From: Pseudomonas aegrilactucae
Lineage (GTDB): Bacteria; Pseudomonadota; Gammaproteobacteria; Pseudomonadales; Pseudomonadaceae
Direction: 5' to 3'
Assembly (NCBI RefSeq): GCF_019168305.1
Contig: NZ_JAHTBI010000011.1
Location: 1-64,000, forward strand
DNA: 64,000 nucleotides
A program made the translations under genes and the position numbers. Below, one piece after another: positions 18,068 to 26,376 of this stretch (position 1 is its first letter; each line of letters begins with the position of its first letter). The notes under the pieces are model-generated. The model had not been told where the DNA came from. It saw only the letters and a program-made list of their open reading frames with translations, and did not search any database.

Positions 18068-18152
18068 CTTTCGCTGGCAAGCCAGCTCCCACAGGTATAT
18101 CACCATGCTTGAGCGCAGTGATTACCTTGTGGGAGCTGGCTTGCCAGCGAAG
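18068..18152. repeat. REP pair between converging lipoprotein and AI-2E genes
   Basis: Inverted REP pair with intact GCTGGCAAGCCAGCTCCCAC arms, between two converging genes. Confidence 0.9.
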
Positions 18153-18174
18153 GCGGCACCGGAGCTCTCGCGCC

Positions 18175-19182
18175 CTACACCAGCTCGGCCCGGCGCAACT
18201 CGCTCTTGAGGTACGCATAGTAGATCGGCCCCGCCACCACCCCCGGCAAGCCGAACGCCGCCTCGAACACCAGCATCGCCAGCAGCAGCTCCCACGACTT
18301 GGCCCGGATCTGCCCACCGACAATGCGCGCGTTCAGGAAGTACTCGACCTTGTGGATGACGATCAGGTAGCCCAGCGCCGCCATCGCCACCCAGATCGAC
18401 AGCGACAGCCCCACGATGGTGATCAGCGTGTTGGACATCAGGTTGCCGATCACCGGCAGCAGGCCCAGCAGGAAAGTCAGCACGATCAGGGTCTTGGTCA
18501 GCGGCAGGTGCACGCCGAACAGCGGCAGCACCACCGCCAGGAACACCCCGGTGAACGCGGTGTTGAGCAGCGAGATCTTGATCTGCGCGAACACGATGTT
18601 GCGAAACGCCTGCACCAGCAGCGACAGGCGCTCGAACAGCGCCCCCGCCAGCGGCTTGCGCTGGGTCAGGTCGGGGATGCGCTGCAACGCCACGATGGCG
18701 CCCAGGATCATGCCGATCAGCAAGGTCACGAACATGTGCGCCGCGCCCTTGCCCACCAGTTGCAGGTCCGCCAGGTGGGTCCTGAGCCATTCGCCGATGG
18801 CGACCTTGAACTCCGCCGCACTGGCCGGCAGGTAGGCGTCGATGAACGGCGGCAACTGCCCGCGTGCCTGGTCCACCAGCAGCATGAACTTGTCCAGCGA
18901 CGCGCCGGGGTTCTCCGCCTCGTGCAGCAGGAAACTGATCGCCCCGGCGAACAGCAGGGTCAGGGTGCTCACGATCAGCGTGCCCAGCAGCGCCACCGCC
19001 AGCCAGCGCGCGCGCTGCCCGGCGATCAGGTGCTGCAGCTTGGGGGTCAGCATGTTGACCAGCTCGAACACCAGCAGGCCGGCCAGCAGGCTCGGCAACA
19101 GCTTGAGCGGCAACACCAGCAACAGCCCGGCGAACACGATGATCCAACTGGCCAGGACGACTTGGCGCTGGGTAAAAGTCAT
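18175..19182 (-). CDS. AI-2E family transporter (TqsA/YdiK type)
   Basis: 335 residues, hydrophobic, with two N-terminal helices, a long extra-membrane segment (about 60-150) and a C-terminal membrane domain of several helices. The conserved GLLPVIGNLMSNTLITIVGLS stretch near residue 230 and GQIRAKSWELLLAMLVFEAAFGLPGVVAGPIYYAY near the end are diagnostic of the AI-2E (UPF0118) family, which includes exporters of autoinducer-2 and Na+/H+ antiporters. The substrate here is not known. Confidence 0.88.
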   Translation of the reverse strand: MTFTQRQVVLASWIIVFAGLLLVLPLKLLPSLLAGLLVFELVNMLTPKLQHLIAGQRARWLAVALLGTLIVSTLTLLFAGAISFLLHEAENPGASLDKFMLLVDQARGQLPPFIDAYLPASAAEFKVAIGEWLRTHLADLQLVGKGAAHMFVTLLIGMILGAIVALQRIPDLTQRKPLAGALFERLSLLVQAFRNIVFAQIKISLLNTAFTGVFLAVVLPLFGVHLPLTKTLIVLTFLLGLLPVIGNLMSNTLITIVGLSLSIWVAMAALGYLIVIHKVEYFLNARIVGGQIRAKSWELLLAMLVFEAAFGLPGVVAGPIYYAYLKSELRRAELV

Positions 19183-19348
19183 ACAACCTCGACAGGATGA
19201 CGAACAGCAAAGAGGGCAGTCTGCCAGCCTTCACCGGGCAGGCATAGGGGCAGGCAAGGCGCAGTGCGCTGGTATTGGCGGGGCAATCTTTCTATGATGC
19301 CCGCCCCCAAGGAATGGTGCGCCCCGGGCGCAGATCGCAGGAGCGCGA

Positions 19349-19888
19349 ATGCGAGCAAAGGATATCCTCGAAATACTGGTACCGATCTTCTGTGTGCTGG
19401 TGGCGTGGCGCGTCACGCCGATCTTCTGGCGCTTCTTCAAGGCCTGGTACAACGGGATCAGGTACCGCTACAGCGCCACGCCGACACGCCAGCTCAACGA
19501 GCAGGAGCGCAAGGCGCTGGCGTTTCTCGGCGGCCCGGCCTACCACTTTCGCGCGCTGGTTGGGGTCACCGACCTGCCCTGGAAGAAGCTCGCCCACGTC
19601 ACCGGCAAGCGCGCCAACGTCTACCCACTGCAAGGCCCGCTGGTAACCTGGGGCTACACGATGCATCACTTCGGCGAAGTCCACCGCTGCATCCAGGGGG
19701 TGCAGGTGCACATGCCGCTGGAAAACATCGACGAGAAGACCGACCCGCACAACGTGGTCGAAGTGCTGTTCAGCAAAGGCGTGGGGATCATTCTCACCTG
19801 CAACGGGCGCCCGACCCTGATCCAAACCCACCAGCACTGGCAGTCCCTGCTGGTGCCCGACGATCAAGCCGATACACCCCATGCGTAG
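19349..19888 (+). CDS. Membrane-anchored hypothetical protein upstream of lipoprotein 3
   Basis: 179 residues. A single hydrophobic helix at residues 7-22 followed by basic residues suggests an inner-membrane anchor with the bulk of the protein in the cytoplasm or periplasm. The soluble part (residues 50-175) has no motif I know; it includes GGPAYHFRALVGVTDLPWKKL and HNVVEVLFSKGVGIILTCNGRPTLI. GGAG lies eight bases before the ATG. It overlaps the next lipoprotein gene by eight bases, so the two are expressed together and probably work together. Confidence 0.7.
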   Translation: MRAKDILEILVPIFCVLVAWRVTPIFWRFFKAWYNGIRYRYSATPTRQLNEQERKALAFLGGPAYHFRALVGVTDLPWKKLAHVTGKRANVYPLQGPLVTWGYTMHHFGEVHRCIQGVQVHMPLENIDEKTDPHNVVEVLFSKGVGIILTCNGRPTLIQTHQHWQSLLVPDDQADTPHA

Positions 19889-20816
19889 GGTACTGCTGTG
19901 CGCCCTCGCACTGCTGCTGGCAGGCTGCGAAAAAGAGTTTCTGGTGCTGCATTTCCAGGCTCCGGTGGGCGATCTGTATGCCAGCCAGGACGTGCACTAC
20001 AGCTTTCGTGACTCGATCCGGGAGGTACTGCACGCACGCAACATCCCCACCGACAGCCTGGTGATGGAAATGGACGCGCACAACGACAAGGTAGTGCACC
20101 TGCGCCTGGCCGACGATTCGCTCAGCCCCCGGCAACTGGACGAGATCCGCGAGGTGTTCGAAAGCATCCTGCCGGCGCGCAACGCGGTCACCCTCAAGCT
20201 GCGCATGAGCTTCGACACCGAGCGGTTGCAGGGGCTGGACATCAACCGCCGCGCCACCGGCCAGCCGCCGCGCGACTTCGACAAGGCCGTGCTGAGCCCG
20301 CTGGACCTGAGCATCGTGCTGGGCCGCGACTACAGCACACCACCGTTCCGCAACACCTTCCTGCACGTGCAGCCAGGCAGCGGCGACGACATGCTCTGCA
20401 CCCTGGAGACCGTCATCGCGCCGGCCCTGCCGTTCAACCTGATCGGGTTCACACCCGCCACCGCCGGCACGGCTGAGCACGGCCTGTTGCGCGTGGTCAG
20501 CCGCAACTTCCAGGCCGCCCAGGTACCGGTCCACCTGAGCTTCATCGACGCGGCACTGCGCCGCCAGATCGACGACGCCAGCCTGCGGGTGACGCTCGGC
20601 GCCAAGGACTGGACCGACTTCAAGAGCCCGGACAAGGACCGCCTGTACTTCGTGCTCGGTGCGCCGCTCGAATCGACCGGTTCACCCAGGGCAGATGCCG
20701 CCCGGATGTACAGCGAGTGCCATCGGCGCCTGCGTGCACTGGGGCGTCCCTTCTCGTTCTTCCTGGGGGCCGGCGTGGACCGGCTGACCTACGTGGGCCT
20801 GCCGGCGACCGACTGA
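19881..20816 (+). CDS. Lipoprotein of unknown function, member 3 of the local family
   Basis: 311 residues. Lipobox LLLAGC with lipidation at residue 16, followed by EKE rather than DD, so its membrane sorting could differ from the other two. It keeps the family pattern: FLVLHFQA, ILPARNAVTLKLRMSF, an isolated cysteine in YSECHRRL and the C-terminal LGRPFSFFLGAGVDRLTYVGLP. It is more diverged than members 1 and 2 are from each other. It ends two bases from the stop of the convergent gene. Confidence 0.8.
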   Translation: MRRVLLCALALLLAGCEKEFLVLHFQAPVGDLYASQDVHYSFRDSIREVLHARNIPTDSLVMEMDAHNDKVVHLRLADDSLSPRQLDEIREVFESILPARNAVTLKLRMSFDTERLQGLDINRRATGQPPRDFDKAVLSPLDLSIVLGRDYSTPPFRNTFLHVQPGSGDDMLCTLETVIAPALPFNLIGFTPATAGTAEHGLLRVVSRNFQAAQVPVHLSFIDAALRRQIDDASLRVTLGAKDWTDFKSPDKDRLYFVLGAPLESTGSPRADAARMYSECHRRLRALGRPFSFFLGAGVDRLTYVGLPATD

Positions 20817-20818
20817 CC

Positions 20819-21247
20819 TCACGCCACGACGATGTCGCCGGCCTTGGCCTGCATCAGGTAGTCGCCAAACGCCTCGGCGTTCTCGATATTGAAGCGCGCC
20901 AGCCGGCGCGAGCCGGTGAAGTCGACGATCAGGCGGTTGCACAGCAGCAGGTTCTGTACCTTCACGCCGGTGACCTCGGCCACCGGTACCGACACACGGT
21001 ACTGCTTGCCGTCGAAGTAGCACACCTGGTCACCCTCGACGCTGAGCGTGGTGGCCACGTCCGCGCTGCAAAGGATGTTGAACAGGCCACTGATGCCCAG
21101 CAGGCCCATCAGGCCGAAGAACAGCACGTCGTTGACGCTGGTCCAGTAGTTGAAGATGGCGATGCTGTAGAGGCCGAAAAGGCCGGCGCAGGTGGCCGAC
21201 ACATAGAACAGCGTGCGCTGGCGCTTGAAATTCAAGTCCGTTTTCAT
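20819..21247 (-). CDS. Small two-helix membrane protein with a PH-like C-terminal part
   Basis: 142 residues from the ATG at 21247. Two membrane helices (about residues 13-30 and 40-58) are followed by an 80-residue soluble domain: LSVEGDQVCYFDGKQYRVSVPVAEVTGVKVQNLLLCNRLIVDFTGSRR, split here only for description. The strand-rich pattern of that part resembles bacterial PH-type domains, but this is a weak call. Upstream in-frame codons exist but lack a ribosome site. It converges with lipoprotein 3 at a two-base gap. Confidence 0.65.
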   Translation of the reverse strand: MKTDLNFKRQRTLFYVSATCAGLFGLYSIAIFNYWTSVNDVLFFGLMGLLGISGLFNILCSADVATTLSVEGDQVCYFDGKQYRVSVPVAEVTGVKVQNLLLCNRLIVDFTGSRRLARFNIENAEAFGDYLMQAKAGDIVVA

Positions 21248-21359
21248 GGATATCCCGTGTATGAAACCCCGAGGGCGCTCGGGGCACGGGATGATGGGAG
21301 CAATTGCCCGGTGATTCAAGCGCCACCGGCAATTGCTCGCACTGGCGTTCAACCTCGGG

Positions 21360-21653
21360 TCATTTTTTCTTCAGGCACGTACTCATGAATGCCTTGCGCT
21401 CGTCGCCCTTGAGCGCCTGGGTGGTGGCGTCCTTGTTGCAGAAGGTCATCTTCTCCTGCTGGGTCATTGGCTTGGCCGGTTCGGCCTTCTTCAGGCAGGT
21501 GCTCATGAATGCCTTGCGTTCGTCGCCCTTGAGCGCCTGGGTGGTGGCGTCGGCGTTGCAGGTCTTCATCTTTTCCTGCTGGGCAGTGGCGGCAAAGCCT
21601 TGTGAACACATCAGCACACCCAGCAGCAACAGCGGCACACGCAACATTTTCAT
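21360..21653 (-). CDS. PsiF-like periplasmic protein with two repeats
   Basis: 97 residues: signal peptide (cleavage near residue 22, GFAA) and two nearly identical PsiF repeats of about 37 residues. Each repeat reads QQEKM..CN.DATTQALKGDERKAFMSTCLKK with two cysteines that could pair. PsiF is known as a phosphate-starvation-inducible protein of unknown action. AGGAG stands nine bases before the ATG. The repeats are also very similar in DNA (near 21366 and 21487), so repeat number could change by slippage or recombination. Confidence 0.88.
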   Translation of the reverse strand: MKMLRVPLLLLGVLMCSQGFAATAQQEKMKTCNADATTQALKGDERKAFMSTCLKKAEPAKPMTQQEKMTFCNKDATTQALKGDERKAFMSTCLKKK

Positions 21654-21715
21654 GGCGTTTTCTCCTGGTCGCCACGCCGTTCGCGCAGCCTCGACACCAG
21701 TGTAGACAAGAATCT

Positions 21716-22609
21716 TTACAGCCCCGCCGCCTTCAGCCGCGCCGCATGCTCAGTGAACAACCTCACCGGCTGTGCGCCTTTGCCTACCGCCCCGAGCGAC
21801 TGGTTGACGATGTCCAGGTGGTCGAGCGGGTAGTCGTCACCGATCACCTGGCCCAGGTGCGAGCTGAAACGCCCGACCATGCCGTCGCACTGGCCAGGCT
21901 CACGCACGAAGGTGCGGGCGAACAACCGGCAGAAGCGGTTGCTGCCATCGAAGCGGTTGCGCCCGCTGTCGGTGATGCCCGGCTGCAAGGTGCCGGACCA
22001 GGAGTAATAGCGCACACCGTTGACCTCGGCCGGGCCCTCGCCGCCCCAGGTCAGTGGCAGGCCCTGTGGATAACGCTGGTTGAAGCGCGCCACGCCCTCG
22101 AAGGTCAGCGCCTGGTGCGAAGCGTGCACATCGATCGGCAGGCCAGCGCCGCGCCAGCCGGTCTCCAGCCAGCCCATCAGCCGCGCCAGGCCATGCAGCA
22201 GCACCTTGAGCAGACGCCCGCGAACAGAGTGACCAGGCGCGTGCTTTTCCAGGTAGTCGGCCAGTTCCGAGCCGTGGTTGGGGCCGGCGATGGAGGTGAC
22301 CGAGGCCACCCATTCCGGGCGTTTGGCCGCCGCATAGCGGGCGGTCAGTGCGCCCTGGCTGTGGCCGATCAGGTTGACCTTGTCGGCGCCGGTGGTGCGC
22401 CGCAGGTGTTCGATGATGCGCAGCAACTGCTCGCCGCGTACCTCGTCGCCGTGAAGGGGCGATACCTGCACCGGGAACACCGTGGCGCCGCCACGGCGCA
22501 GGGCCCCGACGATGCCGAACCAGTAGGGGTACAGCAGCAGGCGCACGAAACCGAGCATGCCCGGCACCAGTACCAGTGGATAACGCGTTGCAAGCGCTTG
22601 CGACGACAT
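21716..22609 (-). CDS. Triacylglycerol lipase/esterase, family I type, no signal peptide
   Basis: 297-residue alpha/beta hydrolase. The oxyanion block VLVPGMLGF (residues 13-21), nucleophile Ser84 in IGHSQGA, probable acid Asp242 in CDGMV and His264 in YPLDHLD match Pseudomonas family I lipases. Two cysteines around the RLFARTFVREPGQC stretch are placed like the disulfide of those lipases. Secreted relatives have a signal peptide and need a foldase; here the protein starts MSSQALATRYPLV with neither, and no foldase gene is adjacent. It may therefore be intracellular. Confidence 0.85.
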   Translation of the reverse strand: MSSQALATRYPLVLVPGMLGFVRLLLYPYWFGIVGALRRGGATVFPVQVSPLHGDEVRGEQLLRIIEHLRRTTGADKVNLIGHSQGALTARYAAAKRPEWVASVTSIAGPNHGSELADYLEKHAPGHSVRGRLLKVLLHGLARLMGWLETGWRGAGLPIDVHASHQALTFEGVARFNQRYPQGLPLTWGGEGPAEVNGVRYYSWSGTLQPGITDSGRNRFDGSNRFCRLFARTFVREPGQCDGMVGRFSSHLGQVIGDDYPLDHLDIVNQSLGAVGKGAQPVRLFTEHAARLKAAGL

Positions 22610-22744
22610 GGCGGCACTCCCCCGATCCGTGGAACGAAGCCCACCCTACAGGCATAGCAATGGCAACTGCAATCGAACTCCCGGCACGCGCTGCGGTTCC
22701 AATCCAGTATCGGGCCACGAGGGCCTCAACGAGGGAGCGAGACC

Positions 22745-23086
22745 ATGTACAAGCACGCCCTGGCAGCACTGCTGGCAAGCGCCACCCTGGTCGGTTGCGG
22801 CAGCCGTCCGGAAAACCCGGTGGACTACGTGACCTATCGCGATGAGCCGCTGGTCAAGCAGGTCGAGAACGGCATGACCATGCAGCGCGTGATCGCCATT
22901 GGCGGCAGCCCCTCGACGGTGATCGACCTGCCCCATGGCGGCACCTGCAACAACTACGTGCTCAACCGCGAAGGCCACCAGCAGCCCTATTACGTGCGCT
23001 TCGATGCCACCGGGCACGTGGACAGCAAGGGCTTCAAGACCTGCGAGCAGCGCGAGAAGGATGAGAAAGCCATCTCTGGCGCGTAA
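22745..23086 (+). CDS. osmE: Osmotically inducible lipoprotein OsmE
   Basis: 113 residues with lipobox TLVGC (Cys at residue 18) and a SmpA/OmlA-type fold: VKQVENGMTMQRVIAIGGSPSTV is the characteristic helix followed by the glycine turn. OsmE is an outer-membrane associated small lipoprotein induced by osmotic stress and stationary phase. GGGAG lies before the ATG. It is a single-gene unit divergent from the lipase. Confidence 0.85.
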   Translation: MYKHALAALLASATLVGCGSRPENPVDYVTYRDEPLVKQVENGMTMQRVIAIGGSPSTVIDLPHGGTCNNYVLNREGHQQPYYVRFDATGHVDSKGFKTCEQREKDEKAISGA

Positions 23087-23173
23087 AACTTTTTGTCGCG
23101 CCCGCCACTCACACCCTGGTGCACCCGACGCGCCGTCAGAGCGTGAAACCCCGTATTGAGCTTGGAGAACATG

Positions 23174-23704
23174 ATGAGCAACGTTGAACTGACCGATGTA
23201 CAGACCTTGCGCCAGCGCGCCCGCCAGAACGTCGAAGACGGCGCGGTCACCCAGGGCTACAGCGCAGACCGTGAAGAGATCCTGCGCTTGCTGAACGAGT
23301 CGCTGGCCACTGAATGGGTGTGCGTGCTGCGCTACAAGCGCCACTACTTCATGGCCGAGGGGATCAAGGCGAACGTCGCCGCCGAGGAGTTCCTGGAGCA
23401 TGCCAACCAGGAGATGCAGCATGCCGACAAGCTGGCCGAGCGCATCGTGCAGCTGGGCGGCGAGCCGGACTTCAACCCCGACAACCTGAGCAAGAACTCC
23501 CACGCGCAGTACGTGGCGGGCAAGAACCTCAAGGAGATGGTGCTCGAAGACCTGGTCGCCGAGCGGATCGCCATCGACAGCTACCGCGAGATCATCCAGT
23601 ACATTGGCGAGAGCGATCCGACCACGCGGCGCATCTTCGAAGACATCCTGGCCCAGGAAGAAGAGCACGCCGACGATATGGCCGACTTGCTCAAAGGGCT
23701 GTAA
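23174..23704 (+). CDS. Ferritin-like / bacterioferritin-family iron-binding protein
   Basis: 176 residues forming a four-helix ferritin-like bundle. Candidate di-iron ligands are visible: E in LNESLATEW, ExxH in EEFLEHANQEMQHADK and ExxH in LAQEEEHADD, with a further E in LEDLVAERIAIDSYREI. No heme-ligating Met is evident in the bacterioferritin position. The second of two adjacent ATGs (23174) is chosen because GGAG is six bases away; 23171 would leave only three. It could act in iron storage or oxidative-stress protection. A REP pair follows. Confidence 0.85.
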   Translation: MSNVELTDVQTLRQRARQNVEDGAVTQGYSADREEILRLLNESLATEWVCVLRYKRHYFMAEGIKANVAAEEFLEHANQEMQHADKLAERIVQLGGEPDFNPDNLSKNSHAQYVAGKNLKEMVLEDLVAERIAIDSYREIIQYIGESDPTTRRIFEDILAQEEEHADDMADLLKGL

Positions 23705-23716
23705 ACCGCGCGCCCC

Positions 23717-23800
23717 CTTCGCTGGCAAGCCAGCTCCCACAGGGTAACCACTGATCTTGATGGCAGTGCGGTACCCGTGGGAGCTGGCTTGCCAGCGAAG
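23717..23800. repeat. REP pair between ferritin-like and asmA genes
   Basis: Inverted REP pair between converging genes, arms intact. Confidence 0.9.
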
Positions 23801-23805
23801 CTCTT

Positions 23806-25878
23806 TCAGCGGGCCTTCACGGTCTTGGGCGCCTTGCCTGCCTTCATCTGCTCCAGCAACGGCGTGCACTGGTTCGGCTCACCCCCACTGGGCGCCACCA
23901 ATGCCAGCAACCCGGCCGCCGGTGCCACCGCAACGGCCAACGCAACCATCCCCGCCCCACGCAATGCCAGCGGAATCGCCTGCACCCCGGCATCGGGCCT
24001 GGCGAACGGCCCGCGCACATACAGGGGCGAGCGCAGCGAGAACAGGCGCAGGCCCTTGGACTCGGGGTTGATCTTCAGATCCAACTGCTCGGTGGCGAAA
24101 TTGGCCGTGCCATCGATGTAGATGATCGCGTTCTCGGTGTCGAACACGAACAGGCGGGTACTGGCCAGGCCATCCTTGATGCCGAAGTCCGCCGCCGCGC
24201 AGTTGATCTTCACCTCATTGTCGCCAAACAGCTTGCCGACCACGTAGTTGCCCACGTTGAGCCCGGCAATCTCCATCAGCCCGCGGCTGATCGCACCGTC
24301 GTTGATCAACAGCTTCAGTTCGCCGTTGGAACTGCCCAGCAAGGCCGCCACCGAGTTGCCACGGCCACTGATGTCGGCATCGCCGTTGAGCGCGCCGAAG
24401 CTGGTCTTCATCGGCTCGAAGGTAGGGAACAACTGCTTGAGCTTGAAGTTGCGCGCCGTCAGCCGGGCGCGGCCCTGCATCGGCACCGCGCGGCCATCGA
24501 GGCGGATCTGCGCATCGAGCTTGCCGCCGGCCACGCCGAAGCTCAGCGGCTCCAGGCGCAACACGCCATCGTCGAGCACGACATGCGCGTTCAGGTCCTT
24601 GAACGGCAGCTCCTCGCTGTGCACGATGCGCTTGCCGCTGAAGGTGACGTCTGCATCCATGGCCCGCCAGCGTTCGGTACGGAACGCTTCCACCGGCAGC
24701 ACCTTGCCCGTGGGCTGTTTGCTGGCGCCGCCGCGGGCTTTCTGTTCGGCATTCGAGTCGGCACCGATCAACGGCCCGAGGTCCTTGAACAGCAACTGGT
24801 TGGACACCAGCTTGCCCGTGAGCCTGGGCCGCGGCTGGCTGGCGACGAAGGCCAGGTCGCCATGGATATCGCTGTCGCCGATCTTGCCGTTGAAGCCGTC
24901 ATAACGGAACAGCGCGCCACCGGGCTCATGCAGCTTGGCGATCAGGTGACCATCGGTGGCGTAGGCCGGCGAGTCGGGCAGGGTCACGCCGGTCAAGGGG
25001 TACAGGTTGCCTAGGCTGGCGCCCGACAGACGCAGGCGCAGGTCCAGCGCACCGAGGTTGCGCGGGTCGGTCAGGGTACCGGCCACGGCGATGCGTGTAT
25101 CGGCGATGCGCACGTCGGCCTGCAACGGAAACGGCAGGCTCGCGTCCTGCAGCGCCAGCAGGCCGCCGATCTTGCCGGTACCGCTGAGCGGCTGGCCCTT
25201 GTAGCGGCCGTCGACCTTGAGTGCAAACGCATAATCCTGCGGCGCTGTGCCCGCACTGGCGGCCTTGTCGGCCGACGCCTTGCCGACGATGTCGCTGTAG
25301 GCGATGGGCTTGCCCAACGGGTCGATCTGTACCTTCAGCGCAGTCTTGAGGGTTTGGTCATCCAGGCTCACCTGGCCCTTGTCGAAGCCGATGGCGCCGA
25401 TGTCCAGCATCCACTTCGAGGGCTCTGCGTTCTCGTCCTTGGCCCCGAAGTCGAAGGTCCAGTTGGCACGCCCGTCGGCCAGGCGCTTGAGGCTGGCACT
25501 GGGCAGGGTCAGGTCGATACGCGGGATCACGATGCGCTGGGCCAGCAACGGCAGCGGCGACAGGCGAAACTCGACGCGCTGCAGGGTGACCATCTGCGGC
25601 GCCTTGAGCCACTCGGGATTGCCCAGGGTAAGGTCGTCGGCAATGAACCGCGGCCACGGCAGCCAGGCGCGCCAGCCCCCCTCCTCGGGCTCGCGCTGCC
25701 AGCGCACGGCGAGGTTGCCATTGATCGCGAAGGGACGGTGCAGGGCCTCGGAGACCTTTGCGTTGAGGGTCGGCTTGATGCGGTTCCAGTCAAAGGTGGC
25801 GATGACGATGACCAGGACCGCCAGCACCAGCAGCAGGCTGGCGAGGGTCCAGGAAATGATTTTGGCGGGGCGCGTCAT
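23806..25878 (-). CDS. AsmA-family envelope protein
   Basis: 690 residues. One N-terminal membrane helix (residues 8-27) precedes a long periplasmic part with the AsmA pattern: FDWNRIKPTLNAKVSEALHRPFAINGNLAV at the start and INCAAADFGIKDGLASTRLFVFDTENAIIYIDGTANF near the end. The family forms bridge-like repeating-groove proteins thought to move phospholipids between the membranes. The ATG at 25878 starts just before the helix; codons further upstream lack a ribosome site. It is a single gene. Confidence 0.88.
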   Translation of the reverse strand: MTRPAKIISWTLASLLLVLAVLVIVIATFDWNRIKPTLNAKVSEALHRPFAINGNLAVRWQREPEEGGWRAWLPWPRFIADDLTLGNPEWLKAPQMVTLQRVEFRLSPLPLLAQRIVIPRIDLTLPSASLKRLADGRANWTFDFGAKDENAEPSKWMLDIGAIGFDKGQVSLDDQTLKTALKVQIDPLGKPIAYSDIVGKASADKAASAGTAPQDYAFALKVDGRYKGQPLSGTGKIGGLLALQDASLPFPLQADVRIADTRIAVAGTLTDPRNLGALDLRLRLSGASLGNLYPLTGVTLPDSPAYATDGHLIAKLHEPGGALFRYDGFNGKIGDSDIHGDLAFVASQPRPRLTGKLVSNQLLFKDLGPLIGADSNAEQKARGGASKQPTGKVLPVEAFRTERWRAMDADVTFSGKRIVHSEELPFKDLNAHVVLDDGVLRLEPLSFGVAGGKLDAQIRLDGRAVPMQGRARLTARNFKLKQLFPTFEPMKTSFGALNGDADISGRGNSVAALLGSSNGELKLLINDGAISRGLMEIAGLNVGNYVVGKLFGDNEVKINCAAADFGIKDGLASTRLFVFDTENAIIYIDGTANFATEQLDLKINPESKGLRLFSLRSPLYVRGPFARPDAGVQAIPLALRGAGMVALAVAVAPAAGLLALVAPSGGEPNQCTPLLEQMKAGKAPKTVKAR

Positions 25879-26033
25879 TGCACGAATCTCCTGATGACAG
25901 CAGTGGCACTTAACAGCTGGGACTATCAACGCCGTCGATTGTTACCATTATGTTTATGAACTTTTCTATCTGACGCCCAAGCGTAGCATTGGCCCCGTAC
26001 CCACTTTCCAGCCCTCCCAAGGAGCGCCAGACC

Positions 26034-26267
26034 ATGAAACGCCAATTGCTGCTCAGCCTTACCCTGTCCCTGCTGGCCGCCAACGCCTTCGCCGTACCGG
26101 CAACCGAACAGAACCTGTCTGCCGAGGCCCGCGACAGCGCCACGGTCATTTCCCAGCCGCTCGGCAGCCTGGCCGAAGGCGGTTCTGACCGCCTGATCGA
26201 ACGCAGCAAACGCGTTGCCGAAGGTGGCTCGGATCGCCTGCGTGAACGCAACAGCCGGTCGAGCTGA
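26034..26267 (+). CDS. Small exported protein with GGSDRL repeats
   Basis: 77 residues: signal peptide (residues 1-19, cleaved after NAFA) and a short hydrophilic mature chain. The sequence (L/V)AEGGSDRL occurs twice about 20 residues apart, each followed by a run of charged residues (IERSKR, RERNSR). I do not know the family. AAGGAG precedes the ATG with good spacing and a strong terminator follows at 26295, so it is a real single-gene unit. Some such genes carry the label phage infection protein in Pseudomonas; nothing here supports a specific role. Confidence 0.7.
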   Translation: MKRQLLLSLTLSLLAANAFAVPATEQNLSAEARDSATVISQPLGSLAEGGSDRLIERSKRVAEGGSDRLRERNSRSS

Positions 26268-26294
26268 GCCTGTGCGCCAGCGTGGCGGCACCAC

Positions 26295-26323
26295 GCCCGG
26301 TCCATTGACCGGGCTTTGTTTTT
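26295..26323 (+). terminator. Rho-independent terminator
   Basis: Stem GCCCGGTC / GACCGGGC with a CATT loop, followed by TTTGTTTTT. It ends the 77-residue exported protein gene. Confidence 0.85.
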
Positions 26324-26376
26324 ACCTGCCGACACAATAAAGTGCAGGGCTGTTTGACTGTGAACCGATACTCGCC

